Assembly: GCA_947069175.1 (NCBI GenBank)
Contig: CAMTDV010000002.1
Location: 9,341,054 to 9,405,053 of the forward strand
DNA: 64,000 nt
Direction of reading: 5' to 3'
DNA from: Scalesia atractyloides
Lineage: Eukaryota; Streptophyta; Magnoliopsida; Asterales; Asteraceae
Shown one piece after another: positions 26,184-36,020 of this stretch. Position 1 is the first letter of the stretch, and each line of letters starts with the position of its first letter. The notes beneath the pieces are model-generated. The model was not told the DNA's origin. It searched no databases and was given only the letters and a program-made list of their open reading frames with translations. Position numbers and translations under genes: made by a program.

Positions 26184-26258
26184 TGCCGGGTTTCAAACCC
26201 GGGTCAGTACCCGCTTCAACAACAACTTAACACCCAACCGATCAACCACTGCGCCACT
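26184..26258 (-). other. Antisense tRNA-like module, 5' LTR of gag-only element
   Basis: On the minus strand: A-box match TGGCGCAGTGG, B-box-like GGGTTTGAAACCC, and a T-arm of five pairs with a 7-nt loop (CCGGG-TTTGAAA-CCCGG). A TTTTT run follows at 26172-26168, as for Pol III termination. I found no acceptor stem, so it is tRNA-like rather than a tRNA gene. It lies 190 bp from the LTR start and reads against the LTR direction. Confidence 0.7.
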
Positions 26259-26476
26259 TGTGATTTTTGTTAATTATTAGAATCATTTAATTAATATCAT
26301 GTTTTTCCGAATTCAAAACCGGCGCCCTGTATCAGCCGAACTCGAAATCAGGCGTCAATCAAGCTTCCGTTTCTGTTCTTCGCGATCAAGAGACTAAAAT
26401 CGAACAGTTAAAGACCAATCCTGGAAATCAAGTCGGCCAAAATTTTCTTTACCAAAATTAGGGATTGACTTGTTAC

Positions 26477-26486
26477 TATATAAATA
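26477..26486 (+). promoter_or_regulatory. LTR TATA box (Pol II promoter) of the gag-only element
   Basis: TATATAAATA, about 480 bp into the LTR; the 3' LTR copy starts at 32123. A start site about 30 bp downstream would put the four sense tRNA-like modules in the transcribed R/U5 leader. Confidence 0.6.
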
Positions 26487-26811
26487 CAACCCAACCTATC
26501 ACAAGAGAACTCGCACCACACACTTCTTCATCACTCAAAATCTTTGTTCTGTTCGCCGGAAGTCCCTTCAGTCGCCGGAATTTTTTTGCATTTCGCCGGA
26601 ATTTGGCCACCGGAAAACCGAAACCTTACTTCCAGTTGGTATAAGCCTCTAAACTCTCCTATATCTTATGTTTAATACGTTCTAAACTTTTACGCAACCC
26701 AGATTCTGTTAAAACATTTTTAACAGATCAGATTCCGGTTTCTGGGTTCATGTACGAAGAAGATGAAGTATCTGTATCATATAAGTATAATTAAAATCAA
26801 GTTATTAATCG

Positions 26812-27394
26812 GGTTAGACACACAGTCCAGCGGTGGACTGTGTGCACATTAAACGCAAAGGACTCGAGTTCGAATCTTGTTTCCACACACGCTGCCTTAA
26901 TAAAAATTTCTTTTTTTGTTAACTGAACCGGATTCATTTTATGTATATCTTAAGTATATTAATAACCGGAATAATAACCAAGTTAGACACACAGTCCAGT
27001 GGTGGACTGTGTGTATGTTTAATCACAGGACGCGAGTTCGAGTCCGGTCTTCTGCACCGACTCGGACAATTATCTATCTTTTTATTTAAGGCAGAAAAAG
27101 AAATGTTCAGTTTGTATTTAAGTATAAAAAAAATCGGATTATATAACATGTTAAACACACAGTCCAGCGGTGGACTGTGTGTTAACTCAACCCACAGGTC
27201 CCGGGTTCGAGACCTGTGGAGCGCACCGATTCTCTGGATTAAAATCGTTTTTAAAATAAAGGATTTTCTGTTTAATCTAATTAATGTATAAATATAATTA
27301 AAAACAGATATATTACGGGTTAGACACGTAGCTCAGTTGGTAGAGCTGCGTGCACGCGTACGGGAGGTCTCGGGTTCGAGTCCTGCCCGGCGCA
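26812..27394 (+). other. Array of four sense tRNA-like modules, 5' LTR of gag-only element
   Basis: Modules of about 77-80 nt start near 26812, 26982, 27150 and 27318 (spacing 168-170 bp). Each opens GTTAGACAC or GTTAAACAC. Modules 1-3 then carry ACAGTCCAGNGGTGGACTGT (A-box-like, an 11-bp hairpin); module 4 carries TAGCTCAGTTGGTAGAGC, identical in form to a tRNA D-arm. All four have B boxes: GAGTTCGAATC, GAGTTCGAGTCC, GGGTTCGAGACC, GGGTTCGAGTCC. The spacers are AT-rich and related (AAGTATAATTAAAATC-like), pointing to tandem duplication of a ~170-bp unit. No normal acceptor stem closes the modules. Confidence 0.75.
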
Positions 27395-27894
27395 CAATTT
27401 TCACACATACGAACCGGTCAAAGTCAACGGTCAACAGTCAAAGTCAACGGTCAACTGTAGCAAAAAAATTAAATTTTTTTTTATTTTTTATTTTTTTATT
27501 TAATTATTTTATTTAAAAATCAATTAAAAATACTTAAAAATAACATCTTTAAGATTAGAAAATAGCCTTAAACTCACAAAAATGCACCCAACAAATCCTA
27601 CTAAATGGATTAATAAAATCCGTTTACTTACCGAACCATAATGCTATTTATCTAGGTTAATTTCACTCGTGGTTAAAACCACTTCGCGTGCACTCAACAT
27701 CATCAACCGAACGCACCCAATGTGAGTGAATTCTTACAAATTCCCCTTTTTATTCATGTTTTGGGGTGTATCATGTGTCGCTTAAACTAATTCTCTTATT
27801 CAAACTCGTGCTATACCATTATATGATCTAAACTTAGAATGTAAATATTTGTTTGTTGTGATGTATTACATATTGTCAAGTGATATGCAAATTA

Positions 27895-28105
27895 TTTAGG
27901 CCCATCAGTTCCTCGTGGGAGACGAGTTGAACAACGCGTGCCTTAAAACTCATCCATTAGGCCCATCAGTTCGTAGAACAACGCGTGCCTCAAAACTCAT
28001 TCATTAGGCCCATCAGTTCGTAGAACAACGCGTGCCTCAAAACTCATTCATTAGGCCCATCAGTTCCTCGTGGGAGACGAGTCGAACAACGCGTGCCTTA
28101 AAACA
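27895..28105 (+). repeat. Short tandem repeats in the LTR (5' copy)
   Basis: Four units of about 45-60 bp built on GGCCCATCAGTTC and GAACAACGCGTGCCT. The same array is at about 33528-33730 in the 3' LTR. A diverged two-copy version lies in the solo LTR at about 25738-25985. Confidence 0.8.
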
Positions 28106-28505
28106 ATCATGTGATGTATGTGTGTGCAATATTCAATATTATGTGTGGTGTGAATAAATTTACATCTACATTTACTCATATGGGGTTATGCACTTTATTT
28201 ATAATCAATTGAATAAACTTGTTCAAACGTTTTTCCATAGGATTCACTCGCCAACTTTATGTTGATCCAAAAACCCTTTTACACATGATACAGGTGAACA
28301 GGTTGAAGCGAGGAAAACATAGGAAATGCCTTAGAAGAGAACAAAGAAGCTTAGATTGATAGTTAGAACATGTTGTAATTTTTAATGTAAATTTCCATTT
28401 AATTGTATTAATGAATATGAAACGTATAATAAATGTCATGAGCTTTGATGATAACCCAATCATGCCCCGGTCACCTTTTCCGCTGCGGGTCGGGGTGTGA
28501 CAGAT

Positions 28506-28518
28506 TGGTATCAGAGCC
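28506..28518 (+). other. Primer binding site of the gag-only element
   Basis: TGGTATCAGAGCC begins three bases after the 5' LTR, the usual plant site complementary to the 3' end of initiator-Met tRNA. Confidence 0.92.
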
Positions 28519-29279
28519 ATGACTATAGGGATGTAGGATAGGTTATTAGACCCTTAGAGCCTATACTATAGTTTGCCTAACTTTTAATTGTCTAGGTGGT
28601 TACATACAAACTTATGATATTTATTGTTTCATATTTGTTCATACTTACAGTCAAACATACATACTTATATACATATTCATTATACATATATCAATGTTCA
28701 TATATTCAATTCATTTTCATACTCTCATTATTCAAAGATTTTGTTGCAATTTTCAAATCTCATCAAAGTAAGTTCTGCGACGGGCATGTAGTAACCGGAA
28801 GGGTACAAGTACCGGTAGTCGGAACGTCCTGTCTTGGTTGGCATTCGTATAAATCCAAAATAACGGACCAGTTTGCCTACCTGGGGACTAACAATGAGAG
28901 TACGACGGACCTATTAGGCCAAAGCATGCCACACCAAACGTCGTTCGAACTAACCCCACTTTGAGATGTCACCGTGTCCATACCTGGGCACATTCCGAAT
29001 ATCATACGTTACATATTTCTCGATTTTCTCCGGGCTTTAGTGTACGTAACCAGGCTAACACATGCGAACCATATGAAAAACCCGGTAATCATGGGGGCCC
29101 ACGTGATTACGAAGGTGAAGTATGGCGGCATGCAAGGCCCAATTACGAGCAAAGCCCAAGACATCCTATGGATGTAGTAGATTTATTTTTCTATATTTAT
29201 TTTATGAATGTTCATTCCTAAACACGACCCACGATCCCAAAAGCATCCAACTCATACTCTTGATATGTATTCCTTGTAG
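28519..29279 (+). other. Untranslated leader of the gag-only element
   Basis: About 760 bp between primer site and Gag start, with no supported ORF. It is homologous to the leader of the full-length element (47232-48024, inverted), for example GGGATGTAGGATAGGTTATT near the primer site. Confidence 0.7.
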
Positions 29280-30623
29280 ATGTCTTCTAGCCTCGCTCGT
29301 AGGAAAATGAGAGCAGGAAAATCCCGTGAGCGCATGGCTGCCCAAATCGCTCAGCAAATGGCGACCGTAATACCCAACATCGTAGTTCAAGTTCAACAAG
29401 CCCTTACCGCTAATTCCGTCAACCCAACCCACCAAGAAGATCAAAACACTATCAATCCTTCAGTCACTAAATGCACCTACAAACATTTCGAATCCTGCGA
29501 TCCTCCAAAATACGAAGGTACTGAAGGTGTCACCGCTCTCCTCCATTGGTTTGAAGAAATAGAGAACACTTTTCTAAATTGCGATTGCCCCGATGATCGC
29601 AAAGTGCGTTATGCTACCGGTCGTTTACTTGGAACAGCACTCACATGGTGGAATACAGAGAAGACCAAACGAGGTGTTGAAGATGCTATGACTTTGACTT
29701 GGGAAGAGTTGAAGGGAATCATGACAAGACGGTTTTGCCCAAGAAGCGAAATCAAGAAATTGGAGGATAAGTTCCATTCTTTGAAACAAAAGGAAGGCGA
29801 CCACACCACATACAACAAGAGATTCCTTGAGTTAAATCAAATGGTTCCCAACTTGTTCACTCCCCTCTACCGTTTGATCGAGCACTACATTCGTGGTCTT
29901 CCATCAAAGATTCAAGACTCTGTAATAAGTACCTCGCCTGCAACTTTGGAAGCAGCAATGGAGCTAGCAACAGCGCTCACCGAGAACCGAATCCGGAACA
30001 AAGATTTCAAGGAGGAGAAGAAGAAGGATAAAGCATCAACCGAAACCTCAAACTCCACCCGAACCGAATCCTCTACACCACCCATTTCTAAGAGAAAACG
30101 AGATGGGCAAATCTTCGCCGTCACCCAACGCAACCAACCAGCTTCACAAGTTGTACCTCCCCAAACTATCCCAATCACTCAAGTAGCACCCAACTCAACT
30201 TACCCAAATAAGAAACCTTACATTGGACCTCACCCTCAATGCAACACCTGTTTCTATCACCATCCATCTACCTTACCCTGTCGACTATGTGCGAATTATG
30301 GACGCTACGGTCATTTGAGCAAGGTTTGCCGCACCTCTCAAAACCAAACCTCACCCCCTACTCAAAACATGATCCAAACATATCAACAGCCCCAATACCC
30401 CATGTTCCCATATGTTCGAGCTTGTTTCAATTGTGGCGACCCTACCCATTTTAGAAACACGTGCCCTCGTTTGGTTAACATCATAAACACCCAAGCTCAA
30501 GCAAACCCAGTTAACCAAGCAAATCAAACAAACCCAGCTCCACCGCCAGCAAGAGGAAGAGTTTATAACATCAACGCCAATCCTGTTGAAGATATTAACG
30601 GTCCAAACAAACCACTTAACTAG
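29280..30623 (+). CDS. Retrotransposon Gag (capsid/nucleocapsid), intact
   Basis: 447 residues, complete. The capsid-type retrotransposon Gag region runs from about residue 60 to 250, with ALLHWFEEIENTFLNCDCPD, WWNTEKTKRGVEDAMTLTWE and DHTTYNKRFLELNQMVPNLF. Two cysteine clusters follow: CNTCFYHHPSTLPCRLC..YGRYGHLSKVC and a CX2CX4HX4C zinc knuckle, CFNCGDPTHFRNTC. A Pro/Gln/Asn-rich tail ends in a stop, with no protease joined on, unlike the full-length relative. It would form the virus-like particle and bind RNA. An intact frame in an element with near-identical LTRs suggests recent activity. Confidence 0.93.
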   Translation: MSSSLARRKMRAGKSRERMAAQIAQQMATVIPNIVVQVQQALTANSVNPTHQEDQNTINPSVTKCTYKHFESCDPPKYEGTEGVTALLHWFEEIENTFLNCDCPDDRKVRYATGRLLGTALTWWNTEKTKRGVEDAMTLTWEELKGIMTRRFCPRSEIKKLEDKFHSLKQKEGDHTTYNKRFLELNQMVPNLFTPLYRLIEHYIRGLPSKIQDSVISTSPATLEAAMELATALTENRIRNKDFKEEKKKDKASTETSNSTRTESSTPPISKRKRDGQIFAVTQRNQPASQVVPPQTIPITQVAPNSTYPNKKPYIGPHPQCNTCFYHHPSTLPCRLCANYGRYGHLSKVCRTSQNQTSPPTQNMIQTYQQPQYPMFPYVRACFNCGDPTHFRNTCPRLVNIINTQAQANPVNQANQTNPAPPPARGRVYNINANPVEDINGPNKPLN

Positions 30624-31591
30624 CCTTCTCTCACCAAGAATCAAGATTCAACTCCAACCACTTAGTTTTATGTTTTTCTTTATGTTATCTCAATTTTCAC
30701 GTATCTCAATTGGAAATTTATCCAAGAAACTTTATGCAAATTACTAGTTCAGTTTGTTTTATACTCGTTGATTTAATATTCATATCATCATACCTCACGA
30801 CGTATCTCAGTTTCATCATTTAAAGAAGTTGAGTTGTGTCTCACTTCTACATAGACTAACCTCTCCATCATATTAAACGAGAGAGGTATTGTCATCATTC
30901 AAACATGTATACTATCAGAATTAAGACTCAAGCGCTGGTTGTTGTGTTTGTTTATGTTCTAGAGTCACATAGAATTAATCATAACTTGCTGATAAAACCA
31001 ATGAAAATTTGACAAGAGTATGGTGGATACGCCGCTGGTACTTCCTATATATAAGTATTCTTGCCAAAGGATCAGAGGCGTTATCAGGCGGTTATGAGAA
31101 GTTCCATGTAGGATTTAGTATTGCCTTGGTTGAAATTTGTGTTACATTTAAATCATCTCGCTATTTAAAGAAATTGGGTTGTGTTCCATTTCTACATAAA
31201 CTAACCTCTCCATCATAACAAACGAGAGAGGAACTGTCACCATTCAAACATATATGCTATCAGAATGTGGATTCAATTATTAGTTGTTGTGTTTATTTGT
31301 GTAGATTATAGTATTAGAAGTTTTGCCTTAGGATATAACCCTAACCTTCTAAGCATATTCAAACTTTTATGCATGAAATCAAAGTTAGCAAATTAATTCT
31401 GCTTATCAATACTTTTACAGTAGGCAACACAAAGCGATTCCTGTAATAGGGTACTTAACCCTTACAAGGAACGTTACCGCCTCGAACAAAAACTTAAACC
31501 CTTATTTCTTCTAAGCATGTAACTATCAAACTAAACACCATCATTCTTTTAGTCAAATATATCACTATTTAAATTTCGGGACGAAATTCTA
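30624..31591 (+). other. Non-coding 3' interior of the gag-only element, with a ~145-bp repeat
   Basis: No pol domain is present in any frame. Two diverged copies of a block (about 30818-30960 and 31152-31304) share CTAACCTCTCCATCATA, CGAGAGAGG and ATGCTATCAGAAT-like phrases. Confidence 0.7.
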
Positions 31592-31606
31592 GAAAGCAGG
31601 GGATAC
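31592..31606 (+). other. Polypurine tract of the gag-only element
   Basis: GAAAGCAGGGGATAC immediately precedes the 3' LTR. The full-length element has AAAAGTAGGGGATAC in the same place. Confidence 0.8.
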
Positions 31607-31796
31607 TGTAACATTCGTCAAAAACGGATTTTTACCAAACCCGCTCCGTTTATTAACCGAACAATCAGTTAAAAATTTCGTTGCGAATTAAATGCCCAAA
31701 ATAATTTTAAACGATACATAATCAATTATTATATTGGAATATATAAGTTGTTTTTGAAAAACTGTTAAAAATCGCAAAATAAAAATGTTTTGTTTC

Positions 31797-31871
31797 TGCC
31801 GGGTTTCGAACCCGGGTCAGTACCCGCTTCAACAACAACTTAACACCCAGCCGATCAACCACTGCGCCACT
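31797..31871 (-). other. Antisense tRNA-like module, 3' LTR of gag-only element
   Basis: Same as the 5' LTR copy, with B-box loop TTCGAAA in place of TTTGAAA. A box TGGCGCAGTGG is intact. Confidence 0.7.
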
Positions 31872-32458
31872 TGTGATTTTTGTTAATTATTAGAATCATT
31901 TAATTAATATCATGTTTTTCCGAATTCAAAACCGGCGCCCTGTATCAGCCGAACTCGAAATCAGGCATCAATCAAGCTTCCGTTTCTGTTCTTCACGATC
32001 AAGAGACTAAAGAAAAACCGTTTTCAATCAATTGGTCAAACTCAATCGAACAGTTAAAGACCAATCCCGGAAATCAAGTCGGCCGAAATTTTCTTTACCA
32101 AAATCAGGGATTGACTTGTTACTATATAAATACAACCCAACCTATCACAAGAGAACTCGCACCACACACTTCTTCATCACTCAAAATCTTTGTTCTGTTC
32201 GCCAGAAGTCCCTTCAGTCGCCGGAATTTTTCTGCATTTCGCCGGAATTTGGCCACCGGAAAACCGAAACCTTACTTCCAGTTGGTATAAGCCTCTAAAC
32301 TCTCCTATATCTTATGTTTAATACGTTCTAAACTTTTACGCAACCCAGATTCTGTTAAAACATTTTTAACAGATCAGATTCCGGTTTCTGGGTTCATGTA
32401 CGAAGAAGATGAAGTATCTGTATCATATAAGTATAATTAAAATCAAGTTATTAATCGG

Positions 32459-33039
32459 GTTAGACACACAGTCCAGCGGTGGACTGTGTGCACATTAAAC
32501 GCAAAGGTCTCGAGTTCGAATCTTGTTTCCACACACGCTGTCTTAATAAAAAATTCTTTTTTTGTTAACTGAACCGGATTCATTTTATGTATATGTTAAG
32601 TATATTAATAACCGGAATAATAACCAAGTTAGACACACAGTCCAGTGGTGGACTGTGTGTATGTTTAATCACAGGACGCGAGTTCGAGTCCGGTCTTCTG
32701 CACCGACTCGGACAATTATCTATCTTTTTATTTAAGGCAGAAAAAGAAATGTTCAGTTTGTATTTAAGTATAATAAAAATCGGATTATATAACATGTTAA
32801 ACACACAGTCCAGCGGTGGACTGTGCGTTAACTCAACCCACAGGTCCCGGGTTCGAGACCTGTGGAGCGCACCGATTCTCTGGATTAAAATCGTTTTTAA
32901 AATAAGGATTTTCTGTTAATCTAATTAATGTATAAATATAATTAAAAAACAGATATATTACGGTTTAGACACGTACTCAGTTGGTAGAGCTGCGTGCACG
33001 CGTACGGGAGGTCTCGGGTTCGAGTCCTGCCCGGCGCAC
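32459..33039 (+). other. Array of four sense tRNA-like modules, 3' LTR of gag-only element
   Basis: Modules start near 32459, 32628, 32796 and 32962. They are identical in kind to those in the 5' LTR; the third has one stem change (CTGTGCG) and the fourth lost one base in its D-arm. Confidence 0.75.
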
Positions 33040-34609
33040 AATTTTCACCATACGAACCGGTCAAAGTCAACGGTCAACGGTCAACTGTAGCAAAAAAATT
33101 AATTTTTTTTATTTTTTATTTAATTATTTTATTTAAAAATCAATTAAAAATACTTAAAAATAACATTTTTAAGATTAGAAAATAGCCTTAAACTCACAAA
33201 AATGCACCCAACAAATCCTACTAAATGGATTAATAAAATCCGTTTACTTACCGAACCATAATGCTATTTATCTAGGTTAATTTCACTCGTGGTTAAAACC
33301 ACTTCGCGTGCACTCAACATCATCAACCGAACGCACCCAATGTGAGTGAATTCTTACAAATTCCCCTTTTTATTCATGTTTTGGGGTGTATCATGTGTCG
33401 CTTAAACTAATTCTTTTATTCAAACTCGTGCTATACCATTATATGATCTAAACTTAGAATGTAAATATTTGTTTGTTGTGATGTATTACATATTGTCAAG
33501 TGATATGCAAATTATTTAGGCCCATCAGTTCCTCGTGGGAGACGAGTTGAACAACGCGTGCCTTAAAACTCATCCATTAGGCCCATCAGTTCGTAGAACA
33601 ACGCGTGCCTCAAAACTCATTCATTAGGCCCATCAGTTCGTAGAACAACGCGTGCCTCAAAACTCATTCATTAGGCCCATCAGTTCCTCGTGGGAGACGA
33701 GTCGAACAACGCGTGCCTCAAAACAATCATGTGATGTATGTGTGTGCAATATTCAATATTATGTATGGTGTGAATAAATTTACATCTACATTTACTCATA
33801 TGGGGTTATGCACTTTATTTATAATCAATTGAATAAACTTGTTCAAACGTTTTTCCATAGGATTCACTCGCCAACTTTATGTTGATCCAAAAACCCTTTT
33901 ACACATGATACAGGTGAACAGGTTGAAGCGAGGAAAACATAGGAAATGCCTTAGAAGAGAACAAAGAAGCTTAGATTGATAGTTAGAACATGTTGTAATT
34001 TTTAATGTAAATTTCCATTTAATTGTATTAATGAATATGAAACGTATAATAAATGTCATGAGCTTTGATGATAACCCAATCATGCCCCGGTCACCTTTTC
34101 CGTTGCGGGTCGGGGTGTGACAGACAAAATGTAAACACGCATCACAACAAACAATATTTACATAATAAGTTTAGGTCATATAATGGTAATGGCACAAGTT
34201 TGAATAAACGAAATAATTAGAGCGACACATGATACACCCCAAAACATGAATAAAAAGGGGAATTTGTAAGGATTCACTCACAGTGGGTGCGTTTCTTTGA
34301 TGACGTTGGATGCGCACGAATTTTAGGATTTGATCGACGAGGAAAAACTAACCTAAAATAATAATGAAATGGTTCGGTAAATAAGTGGATTTTATTTGAG
34401 ATTAATACTTTTAATTCATAATCTTAATAGGATTTTTAGATTTATTTTTGTGAGTTTAAGGACATTTTCTAACTTTAAAAATATTATTTTTAAGTATTTT
34501 TAAATAATTTTCTGATTAAATAAATAAAAAATAAATAAATAAATGTTGACTTTTTGACTCTGCTGACTGTTGACCATTGACCGTTGATCGGTCGGACTGT
34601 TTTAATTAT

Positions 34610-35026
34610 ATGCGCTAAGTGAGGTTCGAACTCGCGACCTCTCGTATACGTGCACGCAGCTCTACCAACTGAGCTACGTGTCTAACCCGAAATATTTCTG
34701 ATTTTAATTATATTTATATACTTATTAGTTTTAAACTTATTTGGTTTTATTTAAAAATGGTTTTAAATGGCCGAATCGACTTCAGTGACCCGGAGTCGAA
34801 CTCGAGACGTTCGGTTCGAGTACGCACAGCCCAACCAGTTGGGCTGTGTGCTTAACCTGTTTAATTACTGAATTATATTATACTTATATACATGTTGAAA
34901 GGTGATCTGAATAGGTTTAAAAAGGATTGGTTTTATTTCTGAAATTCGGTAACGTGTGCGATTCGAACCCGGGACGTGTGAATTGTTTGTGCACACAGTC
35001 AACCGCTGGACTGTGTGTCTAACCCG
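34610..35026 (-). other. Array of three sense tRNA-like modules in the solo LTR
   Basis: Modules at about 34610-34687, 34778-34858 and 34950-35026. The first has the TAGCTCAGTTGGTAGAGC D-arm form. The second has a hairpin with GCCCAAC/GTTGGGC, where other modules have GTCCA/TGGAC, so both sides of the stem changed together. The third has AGTCCAGCGGTTGACT. All keep B boxes (GAGTTCGAACC, GAGTTCGACTCC, GGGTTCGAATC). Confidence 0.72.
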
Positions 35027-35756
35027 TTCGAATATCTGATTTTAATTATACTTATACTTATATGTGACTTCATCTTCTTCGTTAAAGAACACAGAACAGT
35101 GAATTCCGACTGTTCTTGTTTGGTCGTTCACCATTTAAACTTGATTGAAATGAATAGAGAAATTAAATGATATGATGTACCAGAACAGCGGGTTTGCTTC
35201 GGTTTTCCGGCAAGTGTCGTCAGCTCCGATTTGCGATGTCCGGCTGTATGAACTGTTTAGCAGTTTTGATTATTGATTTGAACGATTAAAGTATGAATTA
35301 AGAGATAGCAGAGAAGTTTTATATAGATATACCGGTTGAGGAATGAATACGGTTTTCTGATCAAGGATTTCCGGCGATGTTCCGGCGAAATTGGAAATCT
35401 CCGGCGACGAGCTTCTGAGAACTTCAACTACGAAAAAGTGTGCGGTCTTGAGCAAAAGGATTCCCGGAAGGTTAAGGGGGTGTTTATAGGGTAGAACAGG
35501 ATGTATTGGGTCTGAATTTAGTCTTGAATTCGCGGTCAAAGTTTTTCCGGCGGTTACGACTGAATTTGAGGGTTAGACATCGGTTATAACCGATGTCGAA
35601 TTTAGTTCACGCGTTTCAGTCAAAGAAAACGGTCATGATTTGCGAAATCGTCGGTTTTTCCGGTGACTGCGGATTGGGCGCGCTGATTTCCGGATTTTGA
35701 TTTTCTAGTTTTTGTAAATATGTTATTTGTTTCCTTGTGTATCACAAAATAGTGTG

Positions 35757-35820
35757 TGGCGGAGTGGTGTGTTGTGCGTTTGTTCATCCGGGTGACCCGG
35801 GTTCGAAACCCGGCGTCTCC
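35757..35820 (+). other. Antisense tRNA-like module in the solo LTR
   Basis: A-box match TGGCGGAGTGG and a T-arm CCGGG-TTCGAAA-CCCGG (five pairs, 7-nt loop), followed at once by TTTT (35821-35824). It lies 183 bp inside the LTR start and reads opposite to the LTR. At about 64 nt it is shorter than a tRNA. Confidence 0.7.
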
Positions 35821-36020
35821 TTTTATTTTTTATTCATTATTTATTATTAATTTTAAATTATAGATTTTAAATTCTAATATATTTATTAATTATGTATTGT
35901 TTAAAATTAATATGAACCAAAAATACGCAACGAACTTTATAACTGAATGTTTGACTGATAAACGAAGCGGGTTTTGGAAACCCGTTTTTCGACGGATGTT
36001 ACAATGAAGCAGATGATTAG

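Larger units (their letters stand above)
25994..28502 (+). repeat. 5' LTR of the gag-only element
   Basis: 2,509 bp, TGTAACATTCG...GGGTGTGACA. Layout: antisense tRNA-like module (26184-26258), TATA box (26477-26486), four sense tRNA-like modules (26812-27394), tandem repeats (27895-28105), end. Compared with the 3' LTR it lacks a block of about 33 bp (present at about 32009-32042) and otherwise differs at few sites by eye. Confidence 0.95.
25994..34122 (+). mobile_element. Gag-only (TR-GAG-like) Ty3/gypsy retrotransposon, non-autonomous
   Basis: An 8,129-bp element with LTRs at 25994-28502 and 31607-34122 and target duplication GACAA (25989-25993, 34123-34127). It has a Met-tRNA primer site and a purine tract. 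The 3.1-kb interior encodes only one complete Gag; there is no protease, reverse transcriptase, RNase H or integrase. Leader and Gag resemble those of the full-length element at 39894-50671, so a relative of that element could supply enzymes in trans. Inserted into the solo LTR, it is younger than that LTR. Confidence 0.93.
31607..34122 (+). repeat. 3' LTR of the gag-only element
   Basis: 2,516 bp, nearly identical to the 5' LTR. It keeps a ~33-bp block at about 32009-32042 and has a one-base loss in the fourth tRNA-like module (CGTACTCAG where the other LTR has CGTAGCTCAG). Confidence 0.95.
25309..36003 (-). mobile_element. Solo LTR of a Ty3/gypsy-type element, interrupted by a nested element
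   Basis: On the minus strand the LTR starts TGTAACATCCGTCG (36003 downward) and ends GGATCGGGGTGTGACA (25309). The nested element occupies 25994-34122, leaving an LTR of about 2,561 bp in two parts (25309-25993, 34128-36003). There is a 5-bp target duplication ATGAA at 25304-25308 and 36004-36008. No partner LTR, primer site or internal region accompanies it, as expected after LTR-LTR recombination. Its sequence is related to, but clearly diverged from, the four other LTRs here. It has its own TATA box (CCTATAAA, minus strand, 35483-35490). Confidence 0.93.
21831..36020 (+). pseudogene. FAR1/FHY3-type MULE transposase, decayed and split by an LTR insertion
   Basis: Predicted exons: 21831-21849 (MENHES), 22664-23496, 23595-23853, 23940-24501, 24644-25308, then 36004-36020 after the inserted solo LTR. 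Order of domains: FAR1 zinc-binding N-terminus (AGFTARKSSQ; CKARMRLKLN; DHNHSFV), MULE transposase core (FVPFTGIDNHNRN; VFVTDQDLAMKKAIE; CMWHIMDKF; RSETENHF with the catalytic E), SWIM zinc finger (YCTCKRFEQF..LCSHIFCVL), and a zinc-knuckle-like tail (NCFRYGHNRRTC). Breaks: frame change in a T-run near 22797-22810 and another near 23140; TAG 24021-24023; frame change in a T-run near 24187; TGA 24767-24769 (CGA to TGA type); further frame changes near 24786 and 25095. After removing the solo LTR and one target duplication, one frame reaches TAG at 36018-36020, four codons past the insertion. Confidence 0.88.

Noticed and set aside
26812..27394. The tRNA-like modules as functional tRNA genes
   Set aside because: D-arm and T-arm elements are good, but I could not pair a seven-base acceptor stem or define a standard anticodon arm in any module.
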